Source: Pratylenchus scribneri (taxonomy: Eukaryota; Nematoda; Chromadorea; Rhabditida; Pratylenchidae). Taken from it: a stretch of 64,000 nt of DNA. Location: NCBI GenBank assembly GCA_030063045.1, contig JAQSEB010000041.1:868001-932000 (forward strand), in the 5' to 3' direction. This document shows positions 12,701-25,000 of this stretch, in pieces. Position 1 is the first letter of the stretch. Each line of letters opens with the position of its first letter. The notes beneath the pieces are model-generated. The model saw only the letters and a list, made by a program, of their open reading frames with translations, did no database searches and was not told the DNA's origin. Made by a program: the position numbers and the translations under genes.

Positions 12701-13560
12701 CAATCCTTCATTTGGGGAAGAGGCGTTCTTTCTTCTTCCGCGCCTTTTTGACGGGTCCAAAATATATTCCATTCCCTTTGGGGAGCCAAAAAATATTCCA
12801 TCCCCCATTTTGGGTTTATCGCCCAATCAACAAAAAAAAAAAAATTATCGCCAATCAGCAGTGGAAAAGCCTCCAATAATAAACTGGATTTGCAGTTGAT
12901 TAAAAGGAAGACCGGCACCCAAAAATTCATCACTAATTGTTTCCATTCTTATTTCATTCTTTTCTGGGCCTAATCCCCAACTTCATTCTTTCTTCCGCTT
13001 TTTATTTTATTTGTTACCCCCACCTTTTGTGTTTGTTCCGGACACAATTCTCACAAATAAAAAGAAGGGACAAAAATAGCCAAGGCGTCCAAACTCCAAA
13101 GGAAAAGCCGCGCACCTGGCTGGCTGGCCTATTTCCCCCTTTTCCCATTCACAATTCATCTAACATTTTGGCCAACTTTTCCATACAATTCCACATTCAT
13201 TTATAAGGGTTGGATTTTTTGTATTTTTGGTTGACCAATATTTTGTAAATATTAAATTTGATGGGAAAAGTAATAATATTTATATTTTTGAATATTTATT
13301 TCACATTTTTGACCTAATTTTACCTATTGGCAATTTTTCGGGTAAAATTTCATTAGAATTAAAAAACCAAAATCACCTATTTTTGAGATTCCGAAACCTA
13401 ATTTTGGGCAAATTTCATTATTTCACCTATTTTGACCATTTTTATGTCCAAAAACTGCGCTCCCTATTCATTTATAATACAATTTCAGATCCAGAAAGAA
13501 AAATCAATAAAATCAATAACTTTTCAGATCCAAAAAATCAATAAATTAAATTCCCCAAAA

Positions 13561-16500
13561 ATGCCATTCCCAATTTTGGCACGAAAAATGCGCAAATTGG
13601 CCTCACAACAATTCCTTCAGCTCAAACAACTTTTGACAGGTCCAAAAAAGTGTCCAAAACACGAATTACCAATTTCCATCATTTTTAGGCCGTGGTTTCG
13701 CCAAATTCAAGCGAATTTATCGAATCAAAGGGGAATTGGGCCAAGGCGGATTTGGTGTGGTCTATAGGGGCGTACGGCTGTCAGATGGGCTGCCGGTGGC
13801 CGTCAAATTCATTGAGAGGCGACATGTCCGGGAATGGGGCCGTCTGGATGAGCAGCGGGTGCCCATGGAGATTTGGTCCGTAGTCGGGGAAAACTTTGAA
13901 TAATTCTATTGATCATTCATTAGAACATCGGGTTTAACCCATATCTATACAAATCATTTACCTATTCGGGATGGTATAATATCATTTGAAAGCGCAAAGT
14001 ATCCTCTATAATATAGCCAGTTAAAAATTAATAAAAATCTAGCCTCAATCCTTTATTATTTGGAAAAACTTTGAATAGTGCTATTGGGTAGATTATATTC
14101 ATTATTCTGTGTCTGCCCTGGGCCATTCTTTCGCCTTTTTCTCAACAAGTCAGTAGAGCCAATTTGATAAAGAAATATACTATTGGAAAGCGTAAAGTGT
14201 CCTCTAAGGATGTAGCCTATTCTTAAATTCTATTAAAATACAACAACAATCAACAATTCATTTTATCGGGGAAAACTTACTTAGAATATTGCCATTGGGC
14301 TGTGGACCATTGTTCAGATTTTTGACCTATTAAGTAATTCAACGAGGCATTGACCAATTTGGGAAAGCGATATACCATTGGAAAGCCCAGTGTCTTTTAC
14401 AAAATTAGGAATTTAAATTTTATTCCAAACCATTTTTTGGGGAAATTTGAATAATGCCATTGGGCTAGATATTCATTATCTGAGTCATTGTTTCGCCTAT
14501 ATCTCACCGAGGCAATTACCAATTCTGGAAGGTAATATACAATTTAAAAGCTTAAAATGCTCTTTACAATTTGGCTTATTTAAATTTCCCCTCAATTCTT
14601 CTTTTTTTCGAGGAAAACTTTGAATAATGCCATTGGGTTAGATCATTCAAATTATTCAATAAGTGCCTGGGGTTTTGGCCTATATATTTCAAAAAGGCCA
14701 ATAGTCAATCTGGAAAGACAATAAAACATTTGAAAGTCTAAAGTGTCCTCTGCAATTCGGCCTAATTTATCTTTTCCCAAAATCCTTTTTTATTGGGGAA
14801 ATTTTTGAGTAAACCAATTGGATAATTACAATATTCATTATCTTCTTATTAGGTTTTTGGCCATAACTCCAGGAAGAGGCAATTGCTAATTTGGGAAGAA
14901 GATAGATTATTTGAAAGCCCAAAATACCCTCTAAAATGTAGCGATTTTAAATTTTATCATCAAGGCTATAATTCTTTTTAACGGAAAAAATTTTGAGTTA
15001 TACCATTGGGAGTAGATGATTCTGTAATTGGATTGGTTTTGGCCTATCTTAGTTAACAAGGCAATGCCAATTTAAGTTGGGCAATTTACTTAAGGATAGC
15101 TCAAAGTATTCTCTAAAAAGATGTATATTTAAATTTTATAATATCCAATCCAAAATCCTTTTTTTAAATAATGGCCACTGTGGACTGGATGCCATTCAGT
15201 ATCCAAATATTTTTCAGCATGTTGGCCCGTTGTGCCCGTGTCCCCGGTGTAATCGGCTTGCTGGATTGGTTTGCATTGCCCGAGGGCTTCCTTTTGGTCA
15301 TGGAACGGCCCTCCCCGTGCATTGACCTCTTCGACTTTATTCATCAACAAAAATGCTTGGATGAACCGTTGGCCCGTTTCCTCTTCCGCCAATTGGTCAG
15401 GGCAGTAGCGGATTGTGGCGAGCGGCGAGTTTTGCATCGCGATTTGAAGGATGAGAATGTCCTGTTGGAATTGGCCACCGGCCGTGTTCGCCTCATCGAT
15501 TTTGGGGCAGCCACATTGCTGAACAGGCAACGGTACACTGATTTCCAGGGCACACGGCTGTATTGTCCACCAGGTAAACACACAAATTATAATTATTTAT
15601 ATTATTTTATGAGCCAAAAAAAAGGTAAGAAGAAAGGCAATTATTAAATTAAATATTTACATTTATAAAGAAAGTTTTCGCAAAATGGTGGGCCTCAGAT
15701 TCTTGTTAAGTTGCTTAAAATCTTACTCAATTTAATCAGGAAAATTTTTAATCAAACGGGGTTTTTCTGCTTTTTCAAACCTTATCAAGTTGATCAATAT
15801 CCATTGAGAATGAAAGGAATTATGCGTGCAGAGTCAAATTGATCCAAAATTGTGATGGAAATGGAAGGGGAATAAAGTTATATAAGTGAAGGTATACTCA
15901 AAGCATTTCTTGCTGACAAGTGGACACTCTGCTATCGTACTTTTCCCTTGCTTGAAATAAGTGAAGATACCCTAAACCCTAAAGGCATTTTTGTTGACCA
16001 GCAGCAGTGGCCCTCTGCTACCGTATTTTCTTTTCTCCCGTTCCTTACTTAATAAATGAGTGTGCGATTCAAAATGTGCCCTTTCAACGATCCTTTAAAG
16101 ACACTAATATCAATTGGACATTTTTTAAATGCTTTTAACTCTCATCCAACAGTTTAACCGATTTTAATGATCTTGGTGTGCCTTAGAGCTGGAAATTCTC
16201 TCTAAATGATAATATGAATTTTTTGGAATTTTTTAATTTAATAAGATAAAAACAAGAACTCTATCCTTCCTTTGGAACAAACAATTGAATCTTTTTTAAA
16301 TGCTTTGCTTATATAACTCATCAATACTATAACCGATTTTTATCATCTTGATAAGTTTTTATAAAGCGGAAAATCCTCTATTTAATGATTTAAAAATATA
16401 TAAAAATTATTAATTTGCTGCAGTAAAAATAAGAGTTTAATCATCGAAGCCTCAGTCAAAAATTTGGATTATTAGTAAAAGAGTTATAATTCATCAATGG

Positions 16501-18447
16501 CTGAGCGGATTTTTATGGGTTTAGTAATGTTTGATAGAGAAGAAAATCCTTTAGAAAATTTAGATCCATTCGATGCCCAAAATCATAATATTTATAAAAT
16601 TAATTTCCATCATTTTCTCCCATAGAATGGTTCCTGCATTCACTGTATTTGGGCAAGGAGGCCGCCGTCTGGTCATTGGGTGTTCTGCTTTACAATATGC
16701 TCAACGGCCGGTTGCCATTCCTCAATGAGAAGGACATTTGCACGGCACATCTGCTTGGCCCATTGCCATTTTTTGCGCCACTCTCCAAAGGTAGATACTT
16801 AATCCATCCATTTGAATTGGGGTTGTCGCCGACTTGGCGCCGTTTAAAATAACTTATCAAGTACCGAACTTATTTTTATGATTTTAGTATCAAATTAAAG
16901 TGCAGACTTTTAGGTATCCAATGAAATTAATTTTATTTAAATTGGTTCAGAATTGATTGAATTATGACAAAAAAATACATTTAAATAGACCTTTATTAGG
17001 GATTGGCGAAATTTTCAGTAGTTTTTTTGGGCATAACTTCATCAATTCTGAACCAATTTAAATAAAATTAATTTCATTTTATAGCCAAAAGTCTGCCCTT
17101 TAATTTGATATCAAAATCACCAAAAATTGGTTCAGTCCTTGATGAGTTATTTCAGAAAGCGTCAAGTTAAATAGTTCCCAGTAAAATTCGGTACTACTAT
17201 ATTGTTTTGGTCCCCTTTTTGGTTGAGATAGTAAATTAGGATTAGGGTCATTTAGGGATAGGTTACAAAATCATCTCACATAATCCTAAAAATCCCATTC
17301 CAACACCCATAGGGGGAGAGGACCCTTCACTTTTCCCCCACTTTTTTCTTTGTTGAAGAAAAAAGGGACCCAATCGATACTGTACCTAAAAATTCATTGA
17401 TTTTCCCTCCAAAAAATTAATTTAATTCACTCTATAGAAGTCCGTGATCTACTCGGCCAGTGCCTTAATTTTGATCCATTTTCGCGGCCATCACTCGATC
17501 AAATGTTGGCCCATCCCTGGTTGAGTAGGCCAGGCCCAGAATGGATTCAATTGGTTGAAAATTACACAAAACAACAAACAGAAAAAGAGGAAAATGTGGA
17601 AGAAAGAGGCGAATTGGAAATTGAAGAGGATGAAGAAAGGCAACAGCGGGAATCCGGCTTGGCCAGCGATGGGGAATATTCCGGTGCCGGCTCAATGGCC
17701 ATTTCATCAGGTACCTTGACATTTCATTACTTGGGCCATTATTTTGCCCATAACTCACCGAGGCAATTGCCAATTCGGGAAGGCGATATATCATTTGAAA
17801 GCCCAAAATGTCTTCTACAATTTGGCTATTTTAAATTGTATAAAATCCATATTTTAAAAAAAGTTAATTTTGCAAATTATTTTAACATTTCTAAAAGAAT
17901 TAGAATTGGCCACTTTTTAGAAGACATTTAGGGCTTTCAAATGGCATATCGCCTTCCTGAATTGGTTGCTTCCTTCTTGAGATATGGCCAAAAGATGTCT
18001 AAGCCTCTAAATAAATGAAAAAAAATCAATAAATTTTCCCTTTTTCGTTCAGGTATCCGAAAATTAAAAATTCTGCAAAATCCAAGTGCGATGACCGCCT
18101 CTTCCTCGTCATGCCATCAACAAAATGGCACATCAAAGGGATGCCGACGCAATGCGCGGACTGCCCACCATTTTGGAGGATGGAAAGATGGCAGAGAAGG
18201 CGGCGAAGAGGGCACAATGAATGGAAATGCCGATGAAATTGTTGAAGAATCGATGATGGCCTACAGCATTGTTCGGCCATCCCTTCGCCAATTTGAGCTA
18301 TGCCCATCGCAAAATAAGCAAACGAACACGAAATGTGCGGGCACCGCCGTTGGCTCGCTGGATTCGGGCACAGCTTCCGCCCTTCATTCACCGCGATGTG
18401 GTGGTGCCCAGCTAATAAATGAGAATCCGTATCCCCAATTTTGTTGA
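13561..18447 (+). CDS. prk: PIM-type serine/threonine protein kinase
   Basis: Six exons: 13561-13639, 13689-13875, 15218-15573, 16626-16790, 17438-17710 and 18053-18447, giving 484 aa. All junctions are in phase (1,2,1,1,1). In order: Gly-rich loop GQGGFG at about 44-49, VAVK lysine at about 66, the PIM-type proline hinge VMERPSP at about 116-122, catalytic HRDLKDEN with Asp about 164, DFG at about 183, and a PPEW activation-segment end split across the 15573/16626 intron. SRPS then HPW mark the end of the kinase fold. Vertebrate PIMs are about 310-330 aa. This one has an extra C-terminal tail of about 190 residues that is Glu-rich, then Ser/Gly/Cys-rich. PIM kinases are constitutively active survival/growth kinases; nematodes have prk-1 and prk-2. 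The donor at 13876 (GTCCGT) gives an intact EICML join. The ORF is open upstream to 13432, so the exact ATG is uncertain. Confidence 0.9.
13900..15170. repeat. Tandem array of half family-B units in kinase intron 2
   Basis: About seven diverged units of roughly 180 bp. Each carries a GGCAATT.CCAATT / GGAAAG.GATATAC.ATTTGAAAG segment and then GGGGAAAACTTTGAATAATGCC ATTGGG. The unit equals one arm of the family B palindrome, so the array looks like tandem amplification of a half element. Confidence 0.65.
16090..16570. repeat. Three diverged tandem units in kinase intron 3
   Basis: Units of about 150-200 bp share TATAACTCATCAAT..., AACCGATTTTTATCATCTTG and GAAAATCCTCTATTTAATGA type blocks. The similarity is moderate and was judged by eye. 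Confidence 0.4.
16832..17170. repeat. Family A foldback repeat in kinase intron 4
   Basis: Left end ACTTGGCGCCGTTTAAAATA, right end AGAAAGCGTCAAGT. The internal arm GCAGACTTTTAGGTATCCAA is mirrored by the AGCCAAAAGTCTGC block at about 17080. Confidence 0.75.
17728..17993. repeat. Family B foldback repeat in kinase intron 5
   Basis: Left arm AACTCACCGAGGCAATTGCC / GGCGATATATCATTTGAAAG; right arm CTTTCAAATGGCATATCGCC. It nearly fills the intron between exons 17438-17710 and 18053-18447. Confidence 0.75.
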
Positions 18448-19073
18448 ATTGACAGCGATTTGGAATTAGAACAAATTTTGTAATCACGTGTACTTATTTA
18501 ATTCTTATAACAATTCACTCAATTTTATATTTGTGATGATTTTTTATGTTAATATGATGTGTTCTTTTATTAGGATGTTTTTATTTTTGTTTCTTAAAAA
18601 ATGTATAAAAATATGATGGATAAAAGCGAAATTGGTTTGATTCATCTGATGAGAAGAATTTATTTTATATTCTGGGATTTAAAATGGGTGCAGTTTTTTT
18701 GCCGAGAAATTTGGGTTCTTTTGCCGAAAGCTTAATAACTTGTTAAAACTTGATCCTAGTCCCCCAAATCCTATACCCATTTTATAGAGCTCATCGAGAT
18801 GCGTCGATTGATGTATAGTTTGTGGGGTTTTGGTTCAAAATTAAAAGATTTACAAACCAAAAATCAAAAAGGTTTAAAGTGAAAAAAAGAAATAGTTCAT
18901 TTTCATTCCATAGAATTCTTTTCTTTTATTCATCTCTTATATTTATTGCATTTTTTTTAATTGGAAATTGGATTAAAAAAAATTAAATTTGGGGAAATGG
19001 AATGACAAAATAAAATTTACAATAAAAAAAACCCGAAAAAGATGCCCGTTTTTTATTATTTTAAATAAATTTA
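18448..19073. other. Intergenic region between convergent genes
   Basis: AT-rich, with no exons seen. It holds the 3' flanks of the kinase and the GalNAc-transferase. A dispersed motif TCATCGAGATGCGTCGATTG at about 18789 recurs near 58320 and, with one change, near 63398. Looser forms occur near 20252, 35096 and 35352. Confidence 0.5.
19052..19057 (-). promoter_or_regulatory. Candidate poly(A) signal for the GalNAc-transferase gene
   Basis: AATAAA on the minus strand, 16 bases after the TGA codon at 19074-19076. The position is plausible, but the region is AT-rich, so chance occurrence cannot be excluded. Confidence 0.4.
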
Positions 19074-22000
19074 TCATCTCATTTCTTTATTTTCCGCTTT
19101 GGTTGGAAGCCATTCCACTTTGACCATTTCCCATTTCTGAAAAATGTAAAATTTATAAAATTTTATGGGCATTTACCGTAAATTCTCTATTAGAAGCCCG
19201 CACATAAGAAATATATATCAAAAATAATTAAATTTTTAGTTGAAATTTGGCAGAAATATAGTACGCATTTTTTATTACAAAAAAATCAGAAAAACTTCCG
19301 TATTCACGTCCTAAAATATTATAAGCCCATGGGCTTCTAATAGAGAATTTATGGAATTTTGACGGTGGCGCACCTGTGATTGTTGTTTCCCCCATCCACA
19401 TTTGGACAATGTTGGAATTTTGTGCCCATCTTCAATGTTGCTTTTCCCAAAATGTTCAAATTCATCATTTACGGGTTCATTGCCCCCCTTTGGCTCGTCC
19501 AAACAGAGTCCACTTTTTTGATGCACAAATCGACCCTAGAATAGTAGTAGTAAATTTTTTGGTAATTAAATTTGAAAATGCCCAATGCTTACTCGTCCAT
19601 CCATCCGCCAAAATTCCATATCTAAACGAATTTGGATATACTATTTTAATTGGCCAAATAAATTATTTAATTTTCCTAAAATAAATACCAAAAATATTTT
19701 TATTGGTAAATGGGGTTTTACACAAGCCCTATACAATATAATTTGGTTATGGTTTAGTCAAAATTAAAGGGTTTTAAACGGTTTAAACCACATTTTGGTT
19801 TGAAACGGTTTAAACCACATTTTGGTTTTAAACGGTTTAAACCACATTTTAGTTTGAAACGGTTTAAACCACATTTTGGTTTTAAACGGTTTAAACCACA
19901 TTTTGGTTTGAAACGGTTTAAACCACATTTTGGTTTTAAACGGTTTAAACCACATTTTGGTTTTAAACGGTTTAAACCACATTTTGGTTTTAAACGGTTT
20001 AAACCACATTTTGGTTTTAAACGGTTTAAACCACATTTTGGTTTTAAACGGTTTAAACCACATTTTGGTTTTAAACGGTTTAAACCACATTTTGGTTTGA
20101 AACGGTTTAAACCACATTTTGGTTTTAAACGGTTTAAACCACATTTTGGTTTTAAACGGTTTAAACCACATTTTGGTTTAATGGTTTAAGACTAACAAAG
20201 TTAGAATTGGATAAAACTAAGCTAAAACATAATCAAATGATGCATCTTGATGAGATCTATCGATTGAATATGAGGTTTATGCATTTAGGATCTAAACCCT
20301 TAAAATTTCTGATATTTTCAATAATCTTTTCATCATTTTCAACAGTGTTTTTTTGCTAATAAATATTTTCTCTTTTTAAATTTATATTTTCACTGGCCAT
20401 GTTCGCCGCATTCCTTCAGCTGAACTCGCCAATGCCCCTGTTGTTGTGGATGTTCTTCGATGGCACTCAAACATTGATGCTCATCGCTCATTAGGCGAAA
20501 ATCACCATCTTTTCGGTGTGCTGACAGCACCCAAAACTATAATTTTGGAATTTTTTGGGGAAATTTTAAAAACTATTTTAAAATTTTTGAGGGAATTTTA
20601 AAAAATTTTGAGGAAATTTTAAAAATTTTTTGAGGAAATTTTAAAAAATTTTGAGGAAATTTTAAAAATTTTTTGAGGAAATTTTAAAAAATTTTGAGGA
20701 AATTTTAAAAATTTTTGAATTAATTTTTAAAGGGATTACCTGCCAAAGATCGAACCCAAGGGAGCATTGGCCAACATTGAGGCGGTGCTTTTTGCCCGCA
20801 GAGGATGGCCTACTCAAAAGGCATGAATTGGTGGAAATGTGCCGAAACTTGAAAATGAAAGGGTTAATGAGAAATTATATTGAATTTTGGGATAAACTCG
20901 GCCAAAAATGGACGAAGAATCATCGGTGCCACCATTGAATGGAGGCAAGAAATGATCGGGCCAAACATTTTCCAAAAACTGAATTTAATAATAAATTAAA
21001 TTCCCTGCAAAAACAAGGGCGAAAGAAGACATTTTCAAATAAATTTGCTATTCTTTTGGCCATATCTCGAGAAGGAAGCAACCAATTCAGAAAGGAGATA
21101 TGCCATTTTAAAGCCCTAAATGTCCTCTAAAAAGTGGCTTTTCTAATTTTTTTGAAATATTAAAATAATTTAAAATAAGCGGCTTTTCCACCAACAAACA
21201 AATATTCGGGTTTATTCCATTCAAAGACATTTAACTTTTTTAGAAGTATGGATTTTTAAAATTTAAATTGGCAACTTTTTAGAAGACACTTTTGGCTTTC
21301 CAATGGTATATTGCCTCTCAAAATAGGCTAATACCTTGATGAGATATGGGCCAAAAGAATATGGCCAAGTATCAATAATTCTGTTTCTCCCCAAAAATCA
21401 AATTGAATATTTTACCCAGCCAAAATCCTTGCATCCCAATTTCCTCTTCAATTCCATTCGTTCGCTTACATCCAAGGAATTCACCAAAGCCAACGCTTCT
21501 AAATAGCCGGGGGCAAAATCATTTAAAAAATGACAATTGATGGAACTAGGAACAATCCAACTTGACGCCTTTTATAATAACTCATCAAGGAGAGAACCAA
21601 TTTTGATGATTTTAGTATCAAATTAAAGAGCAGACTTTTGGCTTTCAAATGAAATTAATTTTATTTAAATTTGGTTCAAAATTGATGGAGTTACGGCCAA
21701 AAAAACATTTAAATAGGCATTTATTATGGATTTGCGAATTTTTCAGTAGTTTTTTGGCCATACCTTCATAAATTCTGAACAAATTTAAATAAAATTAATT
21801 TAATTTAATAGCCAAAAGTCTGCTCTTTAATTTGTTACTAAAATTAACAAAATTGGTTCCATCCTTGGTGAGTTATTTTAAACGGCGCCAAGTTGGGATG
21901 TATCCGATGGAACTTACGCGGGGCAACTTTATGGAAGAAATGCCTAATAAGATAAAATAAAAATATTAACAAATTCAATGCCCAACCTCCATTGGTCCAT

Positions 22001-25000
22001 CCAAACTTCGCTGACCCGCGCCAAATTTGCATTCAACACACGTCCAGCCGAATTGCCTCCTTTCGGGAATTCATGCGGTGAAGCGTGCCGAAACACATGG
22101 CCAACCTTCCTTTGGATTTAAATTCGAGGGAAATTCTCCATAAAATCAAACATGGGAACAAGGCAAAATTTCAACACGGCCACCGCATTGCCAAACACGA
22201 AATGACAGTTCCAAATTTTCCCCACCCCAAATGTCCATGTCCGGGTCGTATGCGCCCAATTCGAAGAAAAATCTCCGGTCCATCGCGAACAATCCACCAG
22301 CCATTGTGGGCGATCTTTTTTAAGGTAATAAGAAAATGTTATGAATTTTTTTACGGTATTGGAGCAGTAGGATCACTTAAATGGCGTTGCCTTGCCATTG
22401 GGGCTGGTACCGAATACCTTTGAATAGTATAAATTTTAGAATTAATGTATGTTTTAAGGAACAATTCTGTTTGTTTTCCGATTAGATTTTGTTTTTTCAG
22501 CAATTCTGATTTTTATTCCGGAAACAATTCTGATTTTTATTCCGGAAACAATTCTGATTTTTATTCCGGAAACAATTCTGATTTTCATTCCGGAAACAAT
22601 TCTGATTTTTATTCCGGAAACAATTCTGATTTTCATTCCGGAAACAATTCTGATTTTCATTCCGGAAACAATTCTGATTTTCATTCCGGAAACAATTCTG
22701 ATTTTCATTCCGGTAACAATTCTGATTTTCATTCCGGAAACAATTCTGATTTTCATTCCGGAAACAATTCTGATTTTCATTCCGGAAACAATTCTGATTT
22801 TCATTCCGGTAACAATTCTGATTTTCATTCCGGTAACAATTCTGATTTTCATTCCGGAAACAATTCTGATTTTCATTCCGGAAACAATTCTGATTTTCAT
22901 TCCGGAAACAATTCTAATTTTCATTCCGGAAACAATTCTGATTTTCATTCCGGAAACAATTCTGATTTTCATTCCGGTAACAATTCTGATTTTCATTCCG
23001 GAAACAATTCTGATTTTCATTCCGGAAACAATTCTGATTTTCATTCCGGTAACAATTCTGATTTTCATTCCGGAAACAATTCTGATTTTCATTCCGGAAA
23101 CAATTCTGATTTTTATTCCGGAAGCAATTCTGATTTTCATTCCGGAAACAATTCTGATTTTCATTCCGGAAACAATTCTGATTTTCATTCCGGAAACAAT
23201 TCTGATTTTCATTCCGGAAACAATTCTGATTTTTATTCCGGAAACAATTCTGATTTTTATTCCGGAAACAATTCTGATTTTCATTCCGGAAACAATTCTG
23301 ATTTTCATTCCGGTAACAATTCTGATTTTCATTCCGGAAACAATTCTGATTTTCATTCCGGAAACAATTCTGATTTTCATTCCGGAAACAATTCTGATTT
23401 TCATTCCGGAAACAATTCTGATTTTCATTCCGGAAACAATTCTGATTTTCATTCCGGAAACAATTCTGATTTTTATTCCGGAAACAATTCTGATTTTTAT
23501 TCCGGAAACAATTCTGATTTTCATTCCGGAAACAATTCCGATTTTCATTCCGGAAACAATTCTGATTTTCATTCCGGAAACAATTCTGATTTTCATTCCG
23601 GAAACAATTCTGATTTTCATTCCGGAAACAATTCTGATTTTCATTCCGGAAACAATTCTGATTTTTATTCCGGAAACAATTCTGATTTTTATTCCGGAAA
23701 CAATTCTGATTTTCATTCCGGAAACAATTCTGATTTTCATTCCGGAAACAATTCTGATTTTCATTCCGGAAACAATTCTGATTTTCATTCCGGAAACAAT
23801 TCTGATTTTCATTCCGGAAACAATTCTGATTTTCATTCCGGAAACAATTCTGATTTTCATTCCGGAAACAATTCTGATTTTCATTCCGGAAACAATTCTG
23901 ATTTTTATTCCGGAAACAATTCTGATTTTCATTCCGGAAACAATTCTGATTTTCATTCCGGAAACAATTCTGATTTTCATTCCGGAAACAATTCTGATTT
24001 TCATTCCGGTAACAATTCTGATTTTCATTCCGGAAACAATTCTGATTTTCATTCCGGAAACAATTCTGATTTTCATTCCGGAAACAATTCTGATTTTCAT
24101 TCCGGTAACAATTCTGATTTTCATTCCGGTAACAATTCTGATTTTCATTCCGGAAACAATTCTGATTTTCATTCCGGAAACAATTCTGATTTTCATTCCG
24201 GAAACAATTCTGATTTTCATTCCGGAAACAATTCTGATTTTCATTCCGGAAACAATTCTGATTTTCATTCCGGTAACAATTCTGATTTTCATTCCGGAAA
24301 CAATTCTGATTTTCATTCCGGAAACAATTCTGATTTTCATTCCGGAAACAATTCTGATTTTCATTCCGGAAACAATTCTGATTTTTATTCCGGAAACAAT
24401 TCTGATTTTTATTCCGGAAACAATTCTGATTTTCATTCCGGAAACAATTCCGATTTTCATTCCGGAAACAATTCTGATTTTCATTCCGGTAACAATTCTG
24501 ATTTTCATTCCGGTAACAATTCTGATTTTCATTCCGGAAACAATTCTGATTTTCATTCCGGAAACAATTCTGATTTTCATTCCGGAAACAATTCTGATTT
24601 TTATTCCGGAAACAATTCTGATTTTTATTCCGGAAACAATTCTGATTTTCATTCCGGAAACAATTCTGATTTTCATTCCGGAAACAATTCTGATTTTCAT
24701 TCCGGAAACAATTCTGATTTTTATTCCGGAAACAATTCTGATTTTTATTCCGGAAACAATTCTGATTTTCATTCCGGAAACAATTCTGATTTTCATTCCG
24801 GAAACAATTCTGATTTTCATTCCGGAAACAATTCTGATTTTCATTCCGGAAACAATTCTGATTTTCATTCCGGAAACAATTCTGATTTTCATTCCGGAAA
24901 CAATTCTGATTTTCATTCCGGAAACAATTCTGATTTTTATTCCGGAAACAATTCTGATTTTTATTCCGGAAACAATTCTGATTTTTATTCCGGAAACAAT

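Larger units (their letters stand above)
5978..13560. other. Intergenic region between divergent genes
   Basis: No exon chain with matching splice phases could be assembled on either strand. The stretch next to 5977 (about 5980-6480) is GC-richer and may include promoter or 5' UTR of the leftward gene. Most of the rest is repeats, listed separately: family B near 6.8-7.3 and 10.8-11.1 kb, a foldback at 7.8-8.3 kb, a 41-bp array near 10 kb, local duplications, and a thrice-repeated segment at 11.7-12.7 kb. Confidence 0.6.

Noticed and set aside
15129..15583. Reverse-strand ORFs over the kinase exon
   Set aside because: Shadows of the forward kinase exon, which carries HRDLKDEN and DFG motifs.
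19764..20189. Two repeat-protein ORFs with 9-residue units
   Set aside because: A 27-bp intronic tandem array, open in both directions only because the unit is a multiple of three.
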